Assembly: GCA_002338605.1 (NCBI GenBank)
Contig: DDIP01000349.1
Span: 1 to 5,855, forward strand
Source: Proteobacteria bacterium UBA1847
GTDB lineage: Bacteria > Pseudomonadota > Gammaproteobacteria > Steroidobacterales > Woeseiaceae
Direction of reading: 5' to 3'
DNA length: 5,855 bases
This document shows positions 1-5,732 of this stretch, in pieces. The notes beneath the pieces were generated by a model, which saw only the letters and a program-made list of their open reading frames with translations, ran no database searches and was not told the origin of the DNA. The position numbers were made by a program, and so were the translations under genes. The first letter of the stretch is position 1; every line of letters starts with the position of its first letter.

Positions 1-1070
1 GCAACCAGGCCATCCAGGAAGTACAGGCCGGGCTGAAGGTCATCTATTGCTCTGGCTGGCAGGTCGCCGGCGATGGCAACAGCGCTGGTGAAATGTACCC
101 GGACCAGAGTCTGTACCCCGTCGACTCGGTACCGAAGATGGTCGAGCGCATCAACAACGCCTTGATTCGCACCGACGAGATCTACGCGCTGAATGGCGAT
201 GACAGTATCGACTGGTTTGCACCCATCATTGCCGATGCCGAGGCCGGATTCGGCGGCAATCTGAACGCGTTTGAATTGATGAAAAGCATGATTCGGGCGG
301 GTGCTGCGGGGGTTCATTTCGAAGATCAGTTATCGTCCGCGAAAAAGTGCGGTCACATGGGTGGCAAGGTACTCGTACCGACGAGTGAAGCAGTCGCCAA
401 GCTGAATGCGGCCAGGCTTGCAGCCGACGTCTGCGGCGTGCCGACGGTCCTGATCGCGCGCACCGATGCCGATGCCGCCAACCTCATCACCTCGGATTCC
501 GATTCGCGCGACCATGAATTCATCACCGGTGAGCGGACGGCCGAAGGCTTCTATCGCACTCGAAGCGGGCTGGAGCAGGCAATCGCGCGCGGACTATCCT
601 ACGCGCCTTACGCCGATCTGATCTGGTGTGAAACGTCGAAACCGGATCTCGCACAGGCGAAGCGATTCGCCGATGCGATACATGAACAATTTCCGGATCA
701 GCTGCTGGCCTACAACTGTTCACCGTCTTTCAACTGGCAGGCCAACCTTGACGACCAGACGATGAAAACCTTTCGTGAGGAACTCGGCAAGATGGGCTAC
801 AAGTTCCAGTTCATTACGCTGGCGGGCTGGCACGCACTGAATTCAAGCATGTTCAACCTGTCGCGCGCGTACCGGGAGGAAGGCATGTACGCCTACTCGA
901 AGCTGCAGCAAAAGGAATTTGCGGATGAGGCATTTGGCTTCCGTGCCGCGAAACACCAGTCGTTTGTAGGCGCCGGCTATTTCGACGCCGTACAAAACAC
1001 GATCATGGGTGGCCTGTCAGAGACCACCGCGCTCGCCGGCAGCACCGAAGAGGAACAGTTTGTTGCCTGA
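1..1070 (+). CDS. aceA: Isocitrate lyase, AceA type (5' end outside window)
   Basis: Cleaves isocitrate to glyoxylate and succinate, the first step of the glyoxylate shunt, in the cytoplasm. The reading frame is open from base 3 and gives 355 residues ending in TGA at 1068-1070. Compared with E. coli AceA (about 434 residues, from memory), roughly 75-80 N-terminal residues lie upstream of the window. The similarity is very close throughout: SGWQVA near the left edge, MYPDQSLYP, the metal-site region ADAEAGFGG, the HFEDQL segment, and the signature KKCGH with the catalytic Cys codon at 348-350. These are followed by RTDADAA, ITGERT, WCETS, the active-site segment NCSPSFNW and the C-terminal TGSTEE-like tail (here AGSTEEEQF). 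All expected active-site motifs in the visible part are intact, so the enzyme should be functional. The E. coli-like form argues against methylisocitrate lyase (PrpB), which is shorter and lacks this insert pattern. The next gene starts 22 bases downstream on the same strand and is probably in the same transcript. Confidence 0.97.
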   Translation, partial: NQAIQEVQAGLKVIYCSGWQVAGDGNSAGEMYPDQSLYPVDSVPKMVERINNALIRTDEIYALNGDDSIDWFAPIIADAEAGFGGNLNAFELMKSMIRAGAAGVHFEDQLSSAKKCGHMGGKVLVPTSEAVAKLNAARLAADVCGVPTVLIARTDADAANLITSDSDSRDHEFITGERTAEGFYRTRSGLEQAIARGLSYAPYADLIWCETSKPDLAQAKRFADAIHEQFPDQLLAYNCSPSFNWQANLDDQTMKTFREELGKMGYKFQFITLAGWHALNSSMFNLSRAYREEGMYAYSKLQQKEFADEAFGFRAAKHQSFVGAGYFDAVQNTIMGGLSETTALAGSTEEEQFVA

Positions 1071-1078
1071 ACTCTAAT

Positions 1079-1084
1079 GGGGAG
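1079..1084 (+). promoter_or_regulatory. Ribosome binding site for the malate-synthase-like ORF
   Basis: GGGGAG lies 8 bases before the ATG at 1093. It selects this start over an overlapping ATG at 1077 in another frame, which has no such site and whose product resembles nothing. The site lies inside the 22-base gap after aceA, with no room for a separate promoter, which supports co-transcription. Confidence 0.6.
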
Positions 1085-1092
1085 AAAGCGAT

Positions 1093-1560
1093 ATGAATAC
1101 GACAGCACCGATCACAAATTCTGGCGCACCGCGGATCAACGCCCGATACCGCAACGAACTGTTCGAGACCGCCGCCGAACGATACACGGCTTTTCTCGAT
1201 GCGGCCGTGCCGCTCAGTACGGGCAGTCACCAGGACGTCGTCGAATACTGTGTCGACGTCCCGATGCGTTATGCCGAGTGTTTTGCCATCCTGAAAGACG
1301 GTCGCAAGGTGCCACTGGCCAACAAGCGATCGTTTGTTGCCTGGACCGGTCATGCACCACGCTGTGCGATGGTGTTTGAAGTTCATGGGCTGCGGATCGA
1401 AGCTCGAATCAACTCGTCGGATCGTGCAGCCGGTTTGACACCAGGCCGGATTGCCGGCATTGACGTTCAGCCGATAAAACGCGATGCCGGCTTGTTGTCT
1501 CGCCCGAAACCCGCTTCCGGACAACGATTCATTGCCGTGGACGGCGCCCTGTTCGCCTAG
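1093..1560 (+). CDS. Stand-alone malate synthase G insertion-domain-like protein
   Basis: A 155-residue protein with no signal peptide or membrane segment, so probably cytoplasmic. Residues about 33-127 resemble the alpha/beta domain that is inserted in the TIM barrel of malate synthase G (GlcB, about 723 residues). The shared pattern, compared from memory, is FLDxxxPLxxGSxQDVV, then LKxGxxxxL, FVxxxG, a Cys before a short strand, GLxIE, and a Pro-x-x-Ile near the end. The N-terminal NARY may also match a barrel segment just before the insertion. The rest of the barrel and the C-terminal domain, which carry the catalytic residues, are absent. It therefore should not make malate by itself. Codon use is like that of its neighbours, the frame is intact and the ribosome site is good, so it looks like a living gene rather than debris. 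Its position directly after aceA suggests a role tied to the glyoxylate shunt; what that role is cannot be read from the sequence. The alternative is a decayed remnant of a former glcB. Confidence 0.75.
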   Translation: MNTTAPITNSGAPRINARYRNELFETAAERYTAFLDAAVPLSTGSHQDVVEYCVDVPMRYAECFAILKDGRKVPLANKRSFVAWTGHAPRCAMVFEVHGLRIEARINSSDRAAGLTPGRIAGIDVQPIKRDAGLLSRPKPASGQRFIAVDGALFA

Positions 1561-2045
1561 CGGTTGGTCAGCACAATCTTTCGCAACAGGGCGGCCAGTT
1601 GCTTGCGCTCTCTGGCGCCAATGCCGATGAGCCCTTTGTCCGCTGCATCGAGTCGGAGCTGAATGGCCTTGTTGATCACGGTCCGGCCCTGAGGTGTCAG
1701 GGATACAGTCACCCCGCGCCGGTCGTTCGCGTCACGCGCTCTGCTGACCAGGCCGCGTTTCTCGAGACGGTCGATTCGATTGGTCATGGCGCCACCGCTC
1801 ATGCCCGTCTCGGTCGCCAGGCGACTGGCGGCCAGCGCGAATGGCGCCCCCTGGCGCCGTAATGCGGACATAACGTCATACTCGAACACCTCGAGGCCCA
1901 GGGGCGCAAGGGCCGATGCCGCCTGCCCGTAAAACGCCTTGTAGAGCGTCATGACCCGGATAACGACGCCAAGGCTGGCGGTATCGAGCTCCGGCCGCTC
2001 CTCGGTCCATTGCTCCAGGATCTCGTCCACGGCGTCCTTTTTCAT
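1557..2045 (-). CDS. MarR-family transcriptional regulator
   Basis: A 162-residue winged helix-turn-helix protein of typical MarR length. The N-terminal helices (about 20-50) would form the dimer interface. The HTH covers about residues 52-100, with a recognition helix around MSGGAMTNRIDRLEKRGLV (82-100). The wing has the classic D-x-x-DRR-x-V-x-V-x-LT pattern at 104-117 and is followed by the TPQGR turn and C-terminal dimer helices. Such proteins usually repress their own gene and a divergent neighbour, and let go when a small phenolic or other ligand binds or a Cys is oxidised. There is no Cys in this protein, which argues against thiol-based sensing of the OhrR kind. The ATG at 2045 is preceded by AAGGGA five bases upstream. 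The gene diverges from the small acidic-protein gene and converges with the malate-synthase-like ORF, sharing the CTAG at 1557-1560. The ligand cannot be predicted. Confidence 0.93.
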   Translation of the reverse strand: MKKDAVDEILEQWTEERPELDTASLGVVIRVMTLYKAFYGQAASALAPLGLEVFEYDVMSALRRQGAPFALAASRLATETGMSGGAMTNRIDRLEKRGLVSRARDANDRRGVTVSLTPQGRTVINKAIQLRLDAADKGLIGIGARERKQLAALLRKIVLTNR

Positions 2046-2071
2046 GCCCGTCCCTTATCCACTATTTTCAT

Positions 2072-2103
2072 ATCAAATTACTTGACATCAAATCATTTTG
2101 TCA
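2072..2103. promoter_or_regulatory. Candidate MarR operator in the divergent region
   Basis: Two overlapping dyads lie 27 or more bases upstream of marR. TCAA-ATTAC-TTGA at 2073-2085 is an almost perfect 13-base palindrome. TGACA (2083-2087) and TGTCA (2099-2103) form an inverted repeat with an 11-base spacer. ATCAAAT also occurs as a direct repeat at 2072 and 2087, a spacing of 15 bases. The second dyad covers the -35 element of the plus-strand promoter. The size and AT-rich symmetry suit a MarR dimer. The assignment to this regulator is inferred from position. Confidence 0.5.
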
Positions 2104-2109
2104 GATACT
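2082..2109 (+). promoter_or_regulatory. Sigma70-type promoter for the small acidic-protein gene
   Basis: A consensus -35 TTGACA at 2082-2087 is followed, after 16 bases, by GATACT (2104-2109, four of six matches to TATAAT). Transcription would start near 2115-2118, giving a leader of about 75 bases before the ATG at 2192. The inverted repeat described for the MarR operator lies on the -35 and spacer, so binding there would block the promoter. Confidence 0.55.
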
Positions 2110-2191
2110 TCGGCTTATATGAACCGCCGGACGCCCGCCGAAGGCCATGGCACGCCACGCACCAGACTCTAATACAGAGGAGTAATAAACG

Positions 2192-2413
2192 ATGCGCCCG
2201 TTACACGAAGAATTTGACGATTACGGATTTGAAGACAATTCTGCGATCCGACGAATCATACGTGAACAACGACGTGAAGAGCGTCGCATGTCATCTCGCC
2301 GCAGTGCCGGGCCCGACGATGACGATTGGGATGATTTTGACGACGATGACGATTATTCAGATTACGACGACGACGAATTCGACAGCTACTCCGGCCTGGA
2401 CGTCGATCACTAA
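2192..2413 (+). CDS. Small acidic hypothetical protein (Asp/Tyr-rich tail)
   Basis: A 73-residue protein that I cannot assign to a named family. Residues 1-16 are mildly acidic with aromatics. Residues 17-38 form a probable amphipathic helix rich in Arg and Glu (IRRIIREQRREERR). Residues 42-73 are almost entirely Asp with interspersed Tyr, Phe and Trp, with 19 acidic residues out of 32. There is no signal peptide and no membrane segment. GAGGAG at 2177-2182 stands nine bases before the ATG, and a good promoter lies upstream, so it is very probably expressed despite its low complexity. The basic-then-acidic layout suits a protein that binds a basic partner, nucleic acid or divalent cations, but nothing in the sequence decides between these. 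It diverges from the MarR gene and may be under its control. It ends 26 bases before the convergent channel gene. Confidence 0.72.
   Translation: MRPLHEEFDDYGFEDNSAIRRIIREQRREERRMSSRRSAGPDDDDWDDFDDDDDYSDYDDDEFDSYSGLDVDH
2315..2383 (+). repeat. Low-complexity GAY (Asp) codon tract
   Basis: A run of mostly GAC and GAT codons broken by TGG, TTT, TAT, TAC and TCA codons, encoding residues 42-64 of the small acidic protein. GAC and GAT are mixed, so this is not a pure trinucleotide repeat. That suggests selection on the protein rather than recent slippage. Confidence 0.6.
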
Positions 2414-2439
2414 TCGATCGCAGTCCACCGGATTCTAAA

Positions 2440-4641
2440 TCAGGCAGAGACGCCGGGCTTGGTCCCGGCGTCGTCTGCCATCTCTTCAATCTCCGCAATT
2501 TCCTGCGTGGTTTTTCCGGATCCCGGCCAGCCACTTCGCAAATTGAGGTCGCGCTGCGGGAACGGTATTTCAATATTGTATTCGCGAAGCTTGGTCTCGA
2601 GCTCCCACAAGTAGGCCGCTTTTGTTCGCGTCGGTCGCCTCGCACCCTGGCGGTTTACCCACACCAGTAACAGGAAGTTCAGGCTGCTGTCGCCATACTC
2701 GACCAGCCAGACATCAGGTTCCCTTCCTTTCATATTGGTCAACGTGTAAGACACCTCGGCCGCGGCTTCCTGTGCCGCCTTCTTTACAAGCTCCTTATCG
2801 GAACCGTAGGCCACACCAAAAGGTATTCGGACCCGCAATATGCGTTCGCCCAGCGTCCAGTTGGTCAGGCGCGTGGTCACAAACTCCGAGTTCGGCACCA
2901 CGATATCGATATTGTCATTCGTATTGATCAGGGTACTGCGTACATTAATCGCCTTGACGGTGCCGGTCAGTCCGGTGTCGAGCTCGATATAGTCGCCAAC
3001 GCGCAGCGTATGCTCGAACAAAATAATCAGTCCGGACACAAAATTGCTGACGATCGACTGCAAGCCAAAGCCGATGCCGACACCCAGCGCACCTGCGACC
3101 AGCGCGAGATTGCCGAAATCAAGCCCGATACTCGACAGAGCAATGATCACGGCGAAGATGACGATTGTGTAATGCGTCAGTCGTCCGACCGTATACAAGG
3201 ATGCCTGGGTACCGTCCGATTCCTTGCGGCTGACTCGCCAGATCGCGTGACGAATACCGCGAGACAACAGGAACGCAATCGCCAGGATGATAATGACCCT
3301 GAGAATATCCCGGCCAGTAACCGGGGCCTCGCCAATGGAAAACAGGCTCGTATCGCCGAGACTCAGCACTCGCGAGGAAACCGATTTGATGCTCCTGCTA
3401 ATACCCGTGAACCAGGAACTCAACGCGCCCGAATACTCCGCCACCGCATTGTCGACAACCCGGCTTACCAGGGCCAGGTCCGCTGCCGCTTCTTTGAGAT
3501 CCGCGATCTGGTTCAGGTTTCCCTGTGCCGTTCCAAGCCGCTGGTCGAGCAGCCGGCGTGCCTCCCGGTCGAGCCCGTCGCGGGAAGCGATTTGCACCGC
3601 GAGCAATTCATCCTCGGTATCCCTCTGCCAGTTCGGCGCACTTTGGCTAATGCGCCTTAGCAATTCCGACCACTCCAGCGCGTGTGCCTGAATTCGGTCA
3701 GCATCGGGCGAAGTTGCGAGCTGAATTTCTGTCCACCAGCGTCGGGCCTGCAATTCGGCAAGCGCGACCTCGCTCAGAGCCAGCGTGACTTCCGCATCGA
3801 CGAGCTTCTGCTGCTGCAGGCGTTGTTCCGACCGGCCTTTTGCGGTTTCAAGATCGAGCCCGGTCGCGGCCAGCTCGGCGTTGCGCAGCTTCTCACGCAA
3901 CTCATTGACTTTTAGTTCCTGCTCCGCGACTTGCTCAATCAGTCGGTCCAGGCCTGCGTTCTCTGGTGTTGTTGCCAGCCTTTGCGCTGCATAGTCGACG
4001 CGAGCAGACATGGCGTCGGCATACGCGTTGGCGCGTTCAAAACGCAGTGTCAGGAGCTTTAACCGGCGTGCGGCGATCGCCTGTGCGGAACGGTCGTGCA
4101 TCAGCCTCAGTGCGGCAAGGATTTTCTCATCGCCAGCCGCCGCGTTCAGATAGTTCTTGAACGTGAGGTCGCGTCGGCGTGTCGCGCCGGCCAGAATGCG
4201 TTGTTCACGTTCGACTTCGACCAGTTCGCGCTCAGCCTCTGCGCTGGCGACTCTGGCGGCTGCCGCAATGTCGAGCAACTCGTCGATCGAATACACGAGC
4301 GACGGATCCGGCAGTTCCTGAGGCACCAGTTCCGGTTCGTTTTTCAGCGCGCGATACGCGCTGATATTGTCCTGGATCGCATTATGGATCGACCGGCCGA
4401 GTTCCTGGTTGGGTGCTTTCAGCGTTTCAACTTCGGCACCGACATCGGCAAGAAACGCATCAATTCGCGGTCCCGCCTCGCCCCCGGTCTGATCGAAAAA
4501 AGACCACCAGTTGGTTTCCAGCGACAACAGGTTCGGGACTTTGACCGTGGCATCGTTGTCCCCATTCTGTGCAAGACTGCCCGAGGCGAGCAATGCGCCA
4601 AGCAACAGGACAATCACTCGGGACATTCGCGGACTCATCAT
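2440..4641 (-). CDS. MscS-superfamily mechanosensitive channel with long periplasmic domain
   Basis: A 733-residue inner-membrane channel that probably releases solutes on hypo-osmotic shock. Residues 1-24 are a signal peptide (VIVLLLGALLASGSLAQ, probable cleavage after Ala24). Residues about 25-440 are a mostly helical, coiled-coil-prone periplasmic region rich in Ala, Glu, Arg and Leu. Three membrane helices follow: about 446-462, 488-506 and 511-542. The third is the pore-lining helix with the Gly/Ala pattern AGALGVGIGFGLQSIVSNFVSG. Then come the MscS beta domain (RVGDYIEL, GTV, VVPNSEF, about 547-605) and the alpha/beta cytoplasmic domain to about 695, with a polar tail. At the hinge equivalent to E. 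coli MscS Gly113 there is Ser529 (LQS), as in the MscK-like branch where Gly is also replaced. E. coli MscK is much longer (about 1120 residues, 11 helices), so this is a shorter cousin and the name mscK would go too far. Start: ATG at 4641 or the next codon; no clear ribosome site precedes either. The Lrp gene lies 61 bases upstream on the same strand. Confidence 0.94.
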   Translation of the reverse strand: MMSPRMSRVIVLLLGALLASGSLAQNGDNDATVKVPNLLSLETNWWSFFDQTGGEAGPRIDAFLADVGAEVETLKAPNQELGRSIHNAIQDNISAYRALKNEPELVPQELPDPSLVYSIDELLDIAAAARVASAEAERELVEVEREQRILAGATRRRDLTFKNYLNAAAGDEKILAALRLMHDRSAQAIAARRLKLLTLRFERANAYADAMSARVDYAAQRLATTPENAGLDRLIEQVAEQELKVNELREKLRNAELAATGLDLETAKGRSEQRLQQQKLVDAEVTLALSEVALAELQARRWWTEIQLATSPDADRIQAHALEWSELLRRISQSAPNWQRDTEDELLAVQIASRDGLDREARRLLDQRLGTAQGNLNQIADLKEAAADLALVSRVVDNAVAEYSGALSSWFTGISRSIKSVSSRVLSLGDTSLFSIGEAPVTGRDILRVIIILAIAFLLSRGIRHAIWRVSRKESDGTQASLYTVGRLTHYTIVIFAVIIALSSIGLDFGNLALVAGALGVGIGFGLQSIVSNFVSGLIILFEHTLRVGDYIELDTGLTGTVKAINVRSTLINTNDNIDIVVPNSEFVTTRLTNWTLGERILRVRIPFGVAYGSDKELVKKAAQEAAAEVSYTLTNMKGREPDVWLVEYGDSSLNFLLLVWVNRQGARRPTRTKAAYLWELETKLREYNIEIPFPQRDLNLRSGWPGSGKTTQEIAEIEEMADDAGTKPGVSA
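2443..2479. terminator. Strong hairpin between convergent genes, possible bidirectional terminator
   Basis: GACGCCGGG (2449-2457) pairs perfectly with CCCGGCGTC (2464-2472) across a six-base loop. The stem extends through GGCAGA (2443-2448) and TCTGCC (2474-2479) after a single bulged base at 2473, making about 15 base pairs. It lies in the last codons of the minus-strand channel gene and just beyond the stop of the plus-strand acidic-protein gene, a usual place for a shared terminator. A clear T tract is missing on both sides: the minus strand continues only as TGATTTAGAA. Intrinsic termination is therefore plausible but not certain; the stem may instead protect 3' ends. Confidence 0.5.
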
Positions 4642-4702
4642 GGCAGATGAGGATACTGCATACTGGCGATCTCCGCAGTCTTTCGATTCACGCGCACGAA
4701 AC

Positions 4703-5161
4703 TTACAGATGGTCGAGTGGCAATGCTGTCGTGTACTTGATCGTTTCCATGCTGAAGCTCGAGCTGACGTCGTAGAGGTCGATTTCCGCGATCATTTTCT
4801 TGTACATCTCATCGTAGCTGCGCATGTCAGGAACGACCGCACGCATCAGGTAGTCGATGTCACCGCTAAGCCGATGCACCTCCATGACGTTGGGCATCGA
4901 CGACACCATGTCGTAGAAGCGATTGAACCAGTCGGCGGTATGCTCGTGTGTGCGTATGGCTGAGTAAACGGTCAGGTCGAGACCCAGCTTTTCCTGATTA
5001 AGGAGGGTTACCCGCGCCCCCACAATCCCTTTTTCTTCCAGGATCTGGATGCGGCGCCAGCATGCTGATTTTGACAGGCCAACCTCATCGGCGAGCTGGG
5101 CGACCGTCTGGGTTGCATTACCCTGCAGGGCGGCCAGGATCAGTTTATCTTTTTTATCCAC
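4703..5161 (-). CDS. Lrp/AsnC-family transcriptional regulator
   Basis: A 152-residue regulator of normal family length. Residues 1-50 are the N-terminal HTH, with the family pattern LAALQGNATQTVAQLADEVGLS and the recognition helix KSACWRRIQILEEKGIV (the W-R-R-I/V and LEE-x-G-I are typical). A beta-linker (about 50-62) leads to the RAM ligand-binding and oligomerisation domain at about 62-145, with the hallmark SGDIDYLMRAVVPDM and a closing TTALPL. Family members bind an amino acid or related metabolite in the RAM domain, form dimers to octamers and wrap AT-rich DNA; they usually regulate their own gene. The start is GTG at 5159-5161 with a weak AAGAGA eight bases upstream; there is no in-frame ATG nearby. 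It is divergent from the NorC-like cytochrome gene, across a palindrome-rich spacer, so the cytochrome operon is the most likely target. The effector is not predictable. Confidence 0.94.
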   Translation of the reverse strand: MDKKDKLILAALQGNATQTVAQLADEVGLSKSACWRRIQILEEKGIVGARVTLLNQEKLGLDLTVYSAIRTHEHTADWFNRFYDMVSSMPNVMEVHRLSGDIDYLMRAVVPDMRSYDEMYKKMIAEIDLYDVSSSFSMETIKYTTALPLDHL

Positions 5162-5222
5162 TATTATCTCTTTTTGTTCGAGTATCTTGAGATAATACCG
5201 AATATTTTTCGAGATTATTCGG
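5162..5222. promoter_or_regulatory. Palindrome-rich control region, probable Lrp-type operator array
   Basis: This AT-rich spacer holds a perfect 9-base inverted repeat, TATTATCTC (5162-5170) with GAGATAATA (5189-5197), and a perfect 7-base one, CCGAATA (5198-5204) with TATTCGG (5216-5222). The word GAGATWAT recurs at 5189 and 5211, and TTCGAG at 5177 and 5208. The half-sites are spaced 18 to 27 bases apart, which fits binding by an oligomeric Lrp-type protein. On the minus strand TATTAT (5192-5197) could be the -10 of the regulator gene, and TTATAC at 5225-5230 could serve the plus strand, but no good -35 is visible for either. The start of the minus-strand gene abuts the array, which suggests autoregulation. 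Confidence 0.5.
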
Positions 5223-5270
5223 TTTTATACGAACTTTTGAGACCCTGTCCGGCACGCAGTCTCGTATCAT

Positions 5271-5275
5271 GGGGA
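5271..5275 (+). promoter_or_regulatory. Ribosome binding site supporting a TTG start
   Basis: GGGGA at 5271-5275 lies seven bases before TTG at 5283-5285. No ATG or GTG in the right frame lies upstream with such a site, and the predicted membrane anchor begins about 18 residues after this TTG, so TTG is the best start. Confidence 0.5.
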
Positions 5276-5282
5276 CTTCGCT

Positions 5283-5732
5283 TTGAGTCAATTTTCACAA
5301 AGCATCGGGGAGGACGGCAGTATTAACAAGCGACATCTTTTCGGCACGCTCTGTGCCGCCTTTGTTGTCTATTCGGCGGCCGTCTACACAAGCGGTACTG
5401 ACGCCACGCACCTGCCACCGATGAGTGACGAGGCCAGGCTCGGCCAGACAATCTATCAGGACAAGAATTGCATGGCCTGCCATCAGTTCTATGGTCTTGG
5501 CGGCTACATGGGTCCGGATCTCACCAACGTCATCTCGAATCGCGGCGAAGCCTATGCCGGTGCATTTATCGCATCCGGTACCGCGCGCATGCCTGATTTC
5601 GGGCTGACCCAGGACGAGGTTGCGGCCCTTGTCGCATTTCTCGGTTTCGTCGATCAGACCGGTACGTATCCGCCAAGGAACTACGAGGTTGCATGGACCG
5701 GCATCGTCGCGCAGGAGGACGACCCCAGGTGA
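5283..5732 (+). CDS. NorC-like membrane-anchored cytochrome c subunit
   Basis: A 149-residue electron-transfer subunit. A short cytoplasmic N-terminus is followed by one membrane helix (about 19-37, HLFGTLCAAFVVYSAAVYT), which anchors a periplasmic single-heme cytochrome c domain. The heme is attached at CMACH (Cys63, Cys66, His67), followed by FYGLGGYMGPDLTNV; Met103 in ARMPDF is the probable sixth ligand. This length and layout match NorC, the cytochrome c subunit of nitric oxide reductase, and the NorC-like subunits of related heme-copper oxidases. The GLGGYxGPDLTNV and GTxxMPDF segments are closer to those of the divergent NOR-like oxidases than to classical Pseudomonas NorC, judged from memory. 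It starts at TTG. The next gene overlaps it by one base and encodes a membrane protein, probably the catalytic subunit. The substrate, NO or oxygen, cannot be told from this subunit. An Lrp-type regulator lies divergently upstream. Confidence 0.85.
   Translation: MSQFSQSIGEDGSINKRHLFGTLCAAFVVYSAAVYTSGTDATHLPPMSDEARLGQTIYQDKNCMACHQFYGLGGYMGPDLTNVISNRGEAYAGAFIASGTARMPDFGLTQDEVAALVAFLGFVDQTGTYPPRNYEVAWTGIVAQEDDPR

Noticed and set aside
1077..1379. A 100-codon open frame starting just after aceA and overlapping the malate-synthase-like ORF.
   Set aside because: It has no proper ribosome site and an Arg/Cys-rich product without family features. The other frame has both a ribosome site and homology.
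2011..2438. A plus-strand frame of about 140 codons running across the divergent promoter region and the acidic-protein gene.
   Set aside because: It crosses the promoter and operator, and its Thr/Ile-rich end is just the shifted reading of the Asp codon tract.
2505..2531. A Walker A-like string (GWPGSGKT, residues 704-711) near the C-terminus of the MscS-type channel.
   Set aside because: It fits the G-x4-G-K-T pattern, but it lies in a short polar tail after the channel domain, with no Walker B, no flanking strand and no room for a P-loop fold. It is most likely coincidence.
3010..4650. Several plus-strand open frames of 60-216 codons opposite the channel gene.
   Set aside because: The channel reading frame is continuous and has clear domains. 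The opposite frames are Arg/Ser/Pro-rich products expected from the complement of a GC-rich gene.
5162..5282. A possible FNR/NNR box for the NorC-like operon.
   Set aside because: No sequence close to TTGAT-N4-ATCAA is present on either strand; the nearest TTGA words lack the matching half.
5269..5286. An ATG at 5269 just upstream of the cytochrome gene, which could be taken as its start or as a leader peptide.
   Set aside because: It is in another frame and stops after five codons at TGA 5284-5286, overlapping the TTG start. It has no ribosome site of its own, so neither reading is supported.
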